Shown here one piece after another: positions 35,721 to 43,614 of a DNA stretch of 44,014 bases. The stretch is taken from the NCBI GenBank assembly GCA_963715045.1, contig CAVQRC010000011.1, positions 1 to 44,014 on the forward strand, read 5' to 3'. Position 1 is the stretch's first letter. Each line of letters opens with the position of its first letter. The stretch comes from CAVQRC01 sp963715045. GTDB taxonomy: Bacteria; Planctomycetota; Planctomycetia; Pirellulales; Lacipirellulaceae. The translations under genes were made by a program, and so were the position numbers. The notes under the pieces are model-generated. The model did not search any database, had not been told where the DNA came from, and saw only the letters and a list, made by a program, of their open reading frames with translations.

Positions 35721-35732
35721 ATTGTATCCAAT
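35721..35732 (+). promoter_or_regulatory. Candidate GntR (FCD) operator overlapping a -35/-10 region
   Basis: ATTGTATCCAAT differs by one base from the palindrome ATTGTATACAAT, bound by several FCD-type GntR regulators. A TTGACA at 35695-35700 lies just upstream. It sits between divergent genes for a PEP-CTERM protein and the GntR regulator, as expected for autoregulation. A longer dyad CCAGATT...AATCTGG brackets it. Confidence 0.5.
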
Positions 35733-35814
35733 CGCCAATCTGGTCACAAGAATTTTCCGTATTGGTCAACCCTCTCTGCTCTGAGCGGGGACCCACCCTC
35801 TTCTGGGAGCGCTG

Positions 35815-36546
35815 ATGGCTTCGGATTCGCTGGTTCGCGGCCTCCGCGAACAACTCGTCGAAAAGCTCCGACAGGATGTGCTGTCGGGCCATTACAAAGA
35901 AGGCGAGGCGATCCGCCAGAACGAGGTCGTCGCCCGCTATAAGGTAAGTCGGACTCCCGTTCGCGAGGCGTTGATCCAGCTCGCCCATGAAGGCCTGGTC
36001 ACGACGATCCCCAATTGCGGGGCCCGCGTCACGACGCAGGCCCCCGACCAGGTTCACGAGTTACTGATCCCGTTACGGCGGGTGATCGAAGTCTATGCCC
36101 TGCGGGCGTCGATCGGGCATCTCGAGGAGCACGACTTCGCCCGCTGGGACGCGATCCTCGAAGCGATGCGGCTGGCCTGTGAACAACAGGACTACGACGC
36201 CTTGGCCGAACATGACATCGCGTTTCACCGTTCGATCATCGAACTGGCGGGTATGCCCGCCCTGCTGACCATCTGGTCGACGATCGTCGGGCAGGTCCGC
36301 AATCACTTTCGCACGTCGCACCAGGCCTACGACGACCTGATGAACGTCTATCGGGAGCATGCCGCGATCGTCGCCCGATTCCGAGCTGCCGGTGATGACC
36401 CCGGCCAGCAAGAGGAAGCCATCGAGCATTACGCACGGCGGATTGGCGATCCGGATCAAACCGCGATCCGTGAAGATCTCTTCTTCTCCCTTCAAGCGAA
36501 ACACATTCCGGGGGTCGCCGATCAATCCGGCGGCACGCCAACGTAG
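35815..36546 (+). CDS. GntR-family regulator (FadR/FCD type)
   Basis: 243 aa. The N-terminal winged helix has EAIRQNEVVARYKVSRTPVRE at 34-53, the typical GntR recognition segment (YKVSRTPVREAL), and LVTTIPNCGARV as the wing. The FCD helical domain follows with a likely metal-binding set of His/Asp (FHRSIIELAG, YREHAAIV, IEHYARRI). Such regulators respond to small organic acids such as sugar acids. It is followed 9 bp later by a DUF1559 gene. Its targets probably include the divergent PEP-CTERM gene and the downstream genes. Confidence 0.93.
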   Translation: MASDSLVRGLREQLVEKLRQDVLSGHYKEGEAIRQNEVVARYKVSRTPVREALIQLAHEGLVTTIPNCGARVTTQAPDQVHELLIPLRRVIEVYALRASIGHLEEHDFARWDAILEAMRLACEQQDYDALAEHDIAFHRSIIELAGMPALLTIWSTIVGQVRNHFRTSHQAYDDLMNVYREHAAIVARFRAAGDDPGQQEEAIEHYARRIGDPDQTAIREDLFFSLQAKHIPGVADQSGGTPT

Positions 36547-36555
36547 GAGCCACTC

Positions 36556-37518
36556 ATGGCAGCCCGACGCCAGAACGGAACCGCATTTACGCTCGTCGAA
36601 TTGCTCGTCGTCATCGCCATCATCGGGATTCTCGTGGCCCTCCTGCTGCCAGCCGTTCAGTCAGCCCGCGAGGCCGCCCGCCGTACCCAGTGCACCAACA
36701 ATCTCAAACAACTGGGCCTCGCGTTTCACAACTACCACGCCGCCCATCAGACGTTTCCTGCCGGTTCGTTACGCGACTTGGACAGAGGAACAGGCAACTT
36801 CCGCGACCCGCGGATCAGCCCTCACGCCAGGCTGATGCCGTATCTCGAATTGCAGACGCTCTACGACCTGCTGCAATGGGACCTCGGCTGGGAGGCCGAT
36901 GCCCATGCACTCTTGAGGCAGACCAACGTCGCCGGTTTTTCCTGCCCCACCAAGCAGGACAACCTCTGCACCTATTGGTACCGCCGGAATCAATGGTTTC
37001 ACTACGACAGCAATCCGGATGGTCCGCTCGAGTACGCGACCCACTATCTGGGCGTGATGGGAGCCAAGGGATTGATCCCCGGCTTCCGGGAACGCTACGA
37101 GATCGACATGTCGACCGGGGGCCACGGCGGTTTCGGGCGGACCGGAATTCTCGTCCGTGATGAATTCATTCCGGCCAGGCACGTAGAAGACGGTCTCAGC
37201 AAGACTTTCCTGATGGGGGAAATGTCGTGGGACATCGGCGAATTCGAGGCCTGGCTCGGTGGTCTGAGCCCAGGCTGGCTCAACGCGATGACGATCAAGA
37301 ACATCGCCAATCCGCTCAACTCGTACAAGTTCGATCGACAACTCAATCAGTTGAACATCAACGACACGAGTTTCGGGAGCGAGCACACGGCCGGCGGTGC
37401 TCACTTTCTCATGGCAGACAGCAGTGTGCGTTTCGCTTCGGAGAATATCGAATTGAATATTCTCAAGGGCATGGCCAGTCGAGCCACGGGTGAAGCAGTC
37501 AGCGGTGCGGAGTTATAG
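36556..37518 (+). CDS. DUF1559 protein with prepilin-type N-terminus
   Basis: 320 aa, the shortest of the three copies. Prepilin signal GTAFTLVELLVVIAIIGIL, then SAREAARRTQCTNNLKQLGL. The C-terminal block is EHTAGGAHFLMADSSVRFAS. The central part differs from the other two. It follows the GntR gene by 9 bp, so it is likely in that operon. Confidence 0.92.
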   Translation: MAARRQNGTAFTLVELLVVIAIIGILVALLLPAVQSAREAARRTQCTNNLKQLGLAFHNYHAAHQTFPAGSLRDLDRGTGNFRDPRISPHARLMPYLELQTLYDLLQWDLGWEADAHALLRQTNVAGFSCPTKQDNLCTYWYRRNQWFHYDSNPDGPLEYATHYLGVMGAKGLIPGFRERYEIDMSTGGHGGFGRTGILVRDEFIPARHVEDGLSKTFLMGEMSWDIGEFEAWLGGLSPGWLNAMTIKNIANPLNSYKFDRQLNQLNINDTSFGSEHTAGGAHFLMADSSVRFASENIELNILKGMASRATGEAVSGAEL

Positions 37519-37523
37519 ATGTC

Positions 37524-37985
37524 ATGACAACCAGGCTGCCGATGATCTCCGCGGTGTCCCTGATCCTGCTGGTCGCAGCCGGCTGCGGACGCGATACTCC
37601 GCCGATGTCGACGGTTCGCGGAAAGGTACTGCTCGACGGCAAGCCGATCACAGGCGCCCAGTACACGAGCGTGGCGTTGACGCCCCAGGCGGGACGTATG
37701 GCCAAGGGGGTTGTTGCCGAGGACGGGACGTTCGAGCTGCAAACGTACGAGGAAGGAGACGGCGCGGTCGTTGGTCCGGCCCAGCTCGCCGTGTCGGCAA
37801 CGGTCGATGACGCCTCGGCACCGGCCGGGGAAAAATACCCGGGCGTGCGGTGGGTGATCCCCTACGAGTTCGCCAGCCCCGACACGTCCGGCCTGAGCTG
37901 CGAAGTCAAGCCGGGCACGGCGAACTATTTGACGATCCAACTCAAGTCAGACGGTACCGGAGAGGTCCTCCAAGGCGAAGAGTAG
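37524..37985 (+). CDS. Small lipoprotein paired with the DUF1559 protein
   Basis: 153 aa. Signal MTTRLPMISAVSLILLVAAGC with lipobox VAAGC (Cys21). The mature part has VRGKVLLDGKPITGAQYTSVAL and ends in a beta-strand repeat, again a carboxypeptidase-regulatory/transthyretin-like sandwich. It starts 5 bp after the DUF1559 stop. The pair resembles 10360-11884, though sequences are diverged. Confidence 0.83.
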   Translation: MTTRLPMISAVSLILLVAAGCGRDTPPMSTVRGKVLLDGKPITGAQYTSVALTPQAGRMAKGVVAEDGTFELQTYEEGDGAVVGPAQLAVSATVDDASAPAGEKYPGVRWVIPYEFASPDTSGLSCEVKPGTANYLTIQLKSDGTGEVLQGEE

Positions 37986-38142
37986 CTGCAACGCCTTACG
38001 ATGTGCCCGTTCGATGGGCTTCCTGGCCCGTCGCCCGTGTTCAACGACATCCTTGGCAGGCGCATCGAACATCCAACGGAGTTGGAAAGCTGAAAATTAA
38101 CCACGCCGAACTGTGACGATCACTTAACGAGAAAGGGATCTA

Positions 38143-39027
38143 ATGAGAGCTGCACGTAGAAGAATTCTCTGGTCGACTGGGGTGATCGGGATGCTCGCCG
38201 TGACCACTGCATCGTGGGCAGAAGTCTTTACCCCGCTCACCGATTTGTGGATCCGAGAGTCCAGTCCGGCAACCATTTATGAAGAAGATCTCATCTCGGT
38301 CTGGCCGTCAACGAGTACGGACGGGGCGGAACGACTCGGTGCGATCCAGTGGGACATCAGCGGCTTTTCCGAGCCCATCACCAGCGCGGTCATCGAGCTC
38401 TACGATCGGGGCGACGCACGATCGCAAAACGCCGGGCTGACCCAGCAGGCCTTCTTGATCGATCCTCCCGACATCGTGGACTACAGCTATGAAGAATACG
38501 CATCGTTCGATCAAGGATCGGAGATCGCCCTTGAAGGCCTCGGTGCGTACGACATTACGCCGCCGGACTTGGTCCCCGGATTCGAGCTCAGCGAAGCGGC
38601 GACGGCCGCCGATTTGGCTCTGTTGGAAAGCCGCCGAACCGGGAGCGGGCTGGTGACGCTGATTCTCAGGGCCACCGCCGGCGAGCGGGATTGGGGCGAC
38701 ATCGAGTACGACGGCCAGCCGCCGCGGCTGTACCTCAACGAGGTTCCTGAGGTCTGCGACCCGGGGGATTGGGCACCTGTCCCGTGTGACGGCATCATCG
38801 ACGAACAGGATTTTGCCGTCATCACCGGCAATTGGCTGCAAACCGTTGAGGCCGGCACGCTCGGCGATCACAATTTCGACGGCATCGTCAACCTGGACGA
38901 CTTCTTCATTTTCAAAGGCATCTATCAGGCGGCAGGAAACGGCGGCAACCTGGCGATTCCCGAACCAGGCAGCATGGTCCTGGGGCTGGTGATGCTGATC
39001 GCCGTGCCGGTACGCCGCCGCCGCTGA
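38143..39027 (+). CDS. PEP-CTERM and dockerin-like protein with DNRLRE-like domain (paralogue 2)
   Basis: 294 aa. Signal peptide ILWSTGVIGMLAVTTASWA. The shared domain is at 25-200: LWIRESSPATIYEEDLISVW and SEAATAADLALLES. Two Ca-binding-like loops (DGIIDEQDFAVITGNW and NFDGIVNLDDFFIF) follow, as in dockerins, then the sorting signal IPEPGSMVLGLVMLIAVPVRRR. It is predicted to be anchored in the envelope by an exosortase and perhaps to pair with cohesin-like partners. AAGGGA lies 4 to 6 nt upstream. Confidence 0.9.
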   Translation: MRAARRRILWSTGVIGMLAVTTASWAEVFTPLTDLWIRESSPATIYEEDLISVWPSTSTDGAERLGAIQWDISGFSEPITSAVIELYDRGDARSQNAGLTQQAFLIDPPDIVDYSYEEYASFDQGSEIALEGLGAYDITPPDLVPGFELSEAATAADLALLESRRTGSGLVTLILRATAGERDWGDIEYDGQPPRLYLNEVPEVCDPGDWAPVPCDGIIDEQDFAVITGNWLQTVEAGTLGDHNFDGIVNLDDFFIFKGIYQAAGNGGNLAIPEPGSMVLGLVMLIAVPVRRRR

Positions 39028-39128
39028 GCTGCACCACGCGACCGCCCGCTCGAACTCGTCACGTCACATCTTCCAGGCGGATCCTCTCCTCCGATCAAGC
39101 TTCACCTCTCATCCGGGAGCTACCTGAA

Positions 39129-40454
39129 ATGTTTCGACGCATCCTCCTCTCCTGCCTCATCCTGCTCACGGCCGCACCGGTCGCCTCGGCGATCGTCCTC
39201 GAAGCCGTCACCGATGTCTGGATCCGCGAAAGCGGACCCGACACCACCTTCGAAAACGATCTGATGTCCGTCTGGAACTCTTTCGGGAACGACTCCGGGA
39301 CCAGACGCTACGGCGTCGTGCAGTTCGACGTCAGCGGCCTCAATGGCACCGACATCACCGAAGCCTACTTCGGTCTCTGGGGAGGCGCGCACGGGTTCAG
39401 CGATCAGAACAAGGCCATCAAACAAACCAGCGTCTACATCGACACGACTGGCGGGACGCCCGCCTCGGCGATGACATGGAATGTGTTTCAAAACGAATAC
39501 GCCGCAAACGGTGCGACGTTCGAATCGTTCGGGGCTTTCGACCTGGCTGCCCCGACCGAGACCGAACGATTCTTCTTCAGTGACGCCACCGCCGCGGACC
39601 GGAGCTTCCTGGAAACGATCTCGGGAGCCGGCGATCAGCGGCTGACGCTGGTGATGATTGCCGACGAAGACGACGGAGTGGAGTACGCCCACAGTTGGGG
39701 CGACGGGCCGAGCGGCTACGCGGGCGAGCTGGCCCGGCTCGTGATCAACGAGCCCGTGCCCGAGTTTCCCCAGGACAAGATTCAACTGGGAATCAACGAA
39801 CTGACCGGCGAAGCGGCCATCATCAACACGGCTACCCGGACGTCTTGGAATCTGGACGGGTACGTGATCGAGTCTGCGAGCGGAGCGTTGCTCCCGGACT
39901 CCGGCAACACCCCCGGTGTCGGCTGGGACAGCCTGGCCGACGCGGGCCGGGCAGGCTGGCTCGAAGTTGCACCGACCGCCGACGCGCTCTCCGAACTCAA
40001 TCTGTCCAACTCCACGACGCTGGCTCCTGGAGCTCGGCTCGACCTGGGTTTCCCCCTGGATCCGGCCCTGGGCGGAATCAGCGATCTCATGTTCAGCCTG
40101 AACATTGCCGGCGCGGACGAAGGGACGTATCGCGGTTCGGTCGTGCCTCTGATGACCGGCCCCAATCTCGCGGCCGACTTCAACAAGGATGGCCAGGTTG
40201 ACGGCGACGATTTTCTGATCTGGCAGACGGCCTTCGGCACGACATCCGGAGCAACGAGCAACCAGGGCGACGCCAACGGCGATGGCGCTGTCGACGGCGA
40301 CGATTTTCTCACCTGGCAGCAGGAGTTCGGCACCGGCACCGGCACCGGAGCAGCCAGCGTCCCCGAACCCGCCGCGGGCGTCCTGCTGCTCTACGCGCTG
40401 CTCGCCCTCGCCAACCGCCACTCACGGTCGAAGAACGCAATCACTAAGGCCTGA
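39129..40454 (+). CDS. PEP-CTERM and dockerin-like protein with DNRLRE-like domain (paralogue 3)
   Basis: 441 aa. Signal peptide FRRILLSCLILLTAAPVASA. The shared domain has VWIRESGPDTTFENDLMSVW, YGVVQFDVSGL and FSDATAADRSFLET. A second beta-rich part (210-340) is followed by two dockerin-like loops (NKDGQVDGDDFLIW, NGDGAVDGDDFLTW) and the VPEPAAGVLLLYALLALANR sorting signal. It is the longest of the three copies. Its TGA is followed directly by the C-rich repeat and the enolase-family ATG, so they may share a transcript. Confidence 0.9.
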   Translation: MFRRILLSCLILLTAAPVASAIVLEAVTDVWIRESGPDTTFENDLMSVWNSFGNDSGTRRYGVVQFDVSGLNGTDITEAYFGLWGGAHGFSDQNKAIKQTSVYIDTTGGTPASAMTWNVFQNEYAANGATFESFGAFDLAAPTETERFFFSDATAADRSFLETISGAGDQRLTLVMIADEDDGVEYAHSWGDGPSGYAGELARLVINEPVPEFPQDKIQLGINELTGEAAIINTATRTSWNLDGYVIESASGALLPDSGNTPGVGWDSLADAGRAGWLEVAPTADALSELNLSNSTTLAPGARLDLGFPLDPALGGISDLMFSLNIAGADEGTYRGSVVPLMTGPNLAADFNKDGQVDGDDFLIWQTAFGTTSGATSNQGDANGDGAVDGDDFLTWQQEFGTGTGTGAASVPEPAAGVLLLYALLALANRHSRSKNAITKA

Positions 40455-40455
40455 T

Positions 40456-40490
40456 GCCCCTGACCCCTGGCCCCTGATCCCTGACCCCTA
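40456..40490 (+). repeat. CCCTGACCCC repeat in the leader of the enolase-family gene
   Basis: CCCCTGACCCCTGG and CCCCTGATCCCTGACC occupy almost the whole space between the previous stop (40454) and ATG 40493. The coding strand is C-rich; no Shine-Dalgarno is present. Confidence 0.9.
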
Positions 40491-40492
40491 CC

Positions 40493-41672
40493 ATGCAGAT
40501 CTCACGGATCGACACGCACGTCCTTCTTGTGCCCGACTACGACGCGGACGCCTGCAGTTCGGCCCAGGACAATCTTGTCGTCGTCATCCAGACGGACGAG
40601 GGCATCACGGGAATCGGCGAAACCGACACCAATCCCTGGATTGCCCGCGAGTGCATTCGGGCCAGGGGAACGCACTGCATGGGTCTGGGCCTCGAAGAGA
40701 TGCTCCTCGGTGAAGATCCTCTCCAACCTGAAGCAATCTGGCAGAAGCTCTACAGCGGTTCGAAGATGACCGGCCGGCGGGGCGCGATGATCTGCGCCAT
40801 CGGCGCGATCGATATGGCCCTATGGGACATTCGTGGCAAGGCCCTGGGCCAACCCGTGTATCAGCTGCTCGGCGGCGCTGTCAAAACCCACATCACACCC
40901 TACGCAAGTTTGATTCCCGACGGCCACACCCTCGACCGACTATCGTCGCGGTCTCGTCGAAAGTGCCATTGCCGCTCGCGAAAGCGGTTTCAGGGCCGGC
41001 AAGATGGAAATCTGCATCAAGGGCCCCTATGCCCACAACGGCTTGCAGGAGAGCGACGATGCGATTGTCGAGATGGTCGCGGCTTGTCGCGAAGCGGTCG
41101 GCCGCGACTTTGTGATGATGGTCGACGTGGCATATTGCTGGCCCAACGCCAAGGCCGCACTGAAGGTCCTCCGCCGACTGGAACCGTACGATTTGTTCTT
41201 CCTCGAGACCCCGATCGACATCGACGACCTGGACGGCTACGCCCGGCTCGCCGAGCAATCGCCGATTCCGATCGCCGCAGGCGAGTGGCAGAACACCCAC
41301 TGGGAATTCCTCGACCTGGCCGATCGCGGCAAGCTCGACGTGCTGCAACCGGATGTGGGGCGGGTCGGTGGATTCAGCGAGATCCGCAAGGTCACCCAGA
41401 TTGCTGCCGACCGCGGCCGCTTGATCGTGCCCCACTGCTGGAAGAGCGGGATCGGCATTGCGGCCAGTGCCCATGTCGCCGCCGCGACCGCCTGCTGCCC
41501 TTATATCGAGTTTCTCCCTGCCGAGTTGAGCAGCTCGGCGTTGCGTCGCGAACTCGTGACCGATGAACTACGCATGGCCGGCGGACAGATCGAGCTGCCG
41601 AAGCAGCCCGGTCTCGGCGTCGCGCTCAATCCCGAAGCGCTGCGAAAGTTCGCGGCCGCCCCCTCGAAATGA
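40493..41672 (+). CDS. Enolase-superfamily enzyme of mandelate racemase type (one frameshift)
   Basis: About 393 aa with a one-base insertion near 40940 removed. The lid domain is at 1-130 (MQISRIDTHVLLVPDYDA), then the barrel. Metal ligands fit the family: Asp in MMVDVAYCW, Glu in FFLETPI, Glu in AAGEWQ. The catalytic Asp-His dyad is seen as PDVGRVGG and VPHCWKSG. The second-strand motif is GKMEIC, with Glu in place of the usual second Lys of K-x-K, so the reaction may differ from typical sugar-acid dehydratases. It is probably a sugar-acid dehydratase or racemase; substrate unknown. The gene is at the end of the PEP-CTERM set and before an SSS symporter. Confidence 0.88.
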
Positions 41673-41748
41673 CCCCTGGGGTATTTTTGGCGGAATAGCT
41701 AAGAACCAGGCTTACCCAGTCCCCCATAAATACCCCAGGGGTCTTTTT
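41671..41748. repeat. Palindromic junction element, copy 2 (two inverted arms)
   Basis: GACCCCTGGGGTATTT (41671-41686) and its exact reverse complement AAATACCCCAGGGGTC (41728-41743), each with its own palindrome centre, flank 41 bp. The right arm with TTACCCAG(T)CCCCC before it and TTTTT after it matches 10270-10311. It starts at the enolase-family stop codon. Confidence 0.85.
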
Positions 41749-41777
41749 GGCTTTGACGCTGCGTGGGAGCATTCGTG

Positions 41778-43568
41778 ATGCAAGAGCTGGCCCTCGAAGG
41801 CATTCATGTCGATCCGATCGACGTGATGATGATCGTGGCCTATCTGATCGGCATTCTCGCGGCAGGGGTGGTGCTTTCGAAGCTGGCGTCGAAGAGCCTC
41901 GACGATTACTTTCTGGGCGGCCGCAAGTTGCCGTGGTGGCTGCTGGGGCTTTCGGGCACGGCCTGCTACTTCGACGTCGCGGGGGTGATGTGGACGATCG
42001 CCATGTTCTACGTGATGGGCCAGCAGTTCATGTGGCCGCAATTCATGTGGGGCTACGTGATCATGCTCGCCTGCTTCGCGACGTTCATGGGCAAATGGCT
42101 GCGGCGAAGCGAAGTCCTCACCGGCGCCGAGTGGATGGTCATCCGCTTCGGCGACGGCAAGAGCGGCGAGTTCGCCCGGGCTGCTTATGCGCGTGATGGC
42201 AATCGTGATTGCGGTCGCGTTCATTGGGTTCGCGGAGTTCGGGTGCGGTACGTTCCTGAAGACGTTCGTACCCGCTCCGCAAGGTTCCTCGGGCTGGGCG
42301 CGCGACAACTGGCAACACGTGCTGGCGATCGCGTTGATGGGGTTGACGGCGATCTACACGGTTTCCGCCGGTTTGCTCGGTGTCGGCATCACGGGGTTCA
42401 TCCAGTTCGTGATCGTGCTGCTTGGTTCGTCGGTTCTGATCGTCAAGGCAATCGGCATGGGATCCGACGCCGCCGTCACCGCGGAGGTTCCGCCTGAATG
42501 GCTTTCCGTCACGCCGTCTTACGAGTGGGACCGTCTCGCCGACTGGCCCGTCACCGCCGGTTGGGTGTTGTTTGGGCCCGTTACCGTGACCTGGATCGTC
42601 AAGGGTCTCGCCCTCGGCATCGGCGGGCCGCAGCAGCTCTACGATCTCCAACGATTCCTCGCCGCCCGCACGCCGCGAGAGGCCAGCCTCGCCGGCATGA
42701 TCTGGGGCGTCGGTCTGGTGCCCATGTTCATGGTTTCGGCCGCCGTCGGAGTCATCGGGCTGCTCACCTGGGGCGGTGAGATCGCCAATCCGGAACAACT
42801 CTATCCGGTCGTGATCGGTACGATGCTGCCGGTCGGGCTCAAGGGACTCGTGCTGGCGGGACTGTTGTCGGCATTCATGTCGACGTTCTCGGCGACCGTC
42901 AACGCGGCGCGTCGTACCTCACACACGACTTGTACGAGAAGTACGTCGCGCGCGGCGTATCCCAGCCGCATCTCGTGCGAGCCAGTCGGGTCAGCAGTCT
43001 GCTGATCGTCATTGCAGGAATTACCGTCGGCATGACGGCCACGGACATCAACATGATTTTCGAGTGGATCATGATGGTGCTCGGTACAGGTGTGCTGGTG
43101 CCGAACGTGCTGCGGTGGTTCTGGTGGCGGTTCAACGGCATCGGGTTCGCCGTCGGCACCCTGTGTGGCGTGTTCGCGGGCATCCTCGTACCCGTGCTGT
43201 TCCCGGACGTCGAACCGCATATGACATTCTTGATCCTGCTCGCGATCAGCAGTGCCTCGAGCGTCGCGGCCACGCTCGCGTCGTCGCCGACCGAGTCCCA
43301 CGTGCTGGACGCGTTTTACGACCGCATTCACCCGGCCGGAGCCTGGGGACCGGTGCGACGGCGAAATGCGAATCCTCCGCGAAAGGGCGAAGGATTCGGC
43401 TGGGATCTCCTTTCGGCGGCCATTACCGCCATCGGCCTGCAGGCGCTCTATCTCATGTCGACCTATGCGGTAACCCATCAATGGACGGCATTCGCCAACG
43501 CCGCCCTCACCGTCGTCGGCTGTGGCATCCTGCTGTACTTCACCTGGTTCAAAAAGCTCCCGTCCTGA
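41778..43568 (+). CDS. Sodium:solute symporter family protein (SSS), two frameshifts
   Basis: About 596 aa if shifts near 42180 and 42906 are corrected. The first block has DDYFLGGRKLPWWLLGLSGTA, the SSS hallmark. The second has GGPQQLYDLQRFLAARTPREA and LLSAFMSTFSATVN. The third continues SYLTHDLYEKY. About 13 membrane segments are expected. It imports a sugar, sugar acid or similar solute with Na+. Start ATG 41778; a GTG at 41763 is also possible. It follows the enolase-family gene, so it probably brings in that enzyme's substrate or a precursor. Confidence 0.9.
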
Positions 43569-43614
43569 GCATGCCCTTTCTCACTTCGAATCCCAGATCT
43601 CCAGAGCTCCACTC

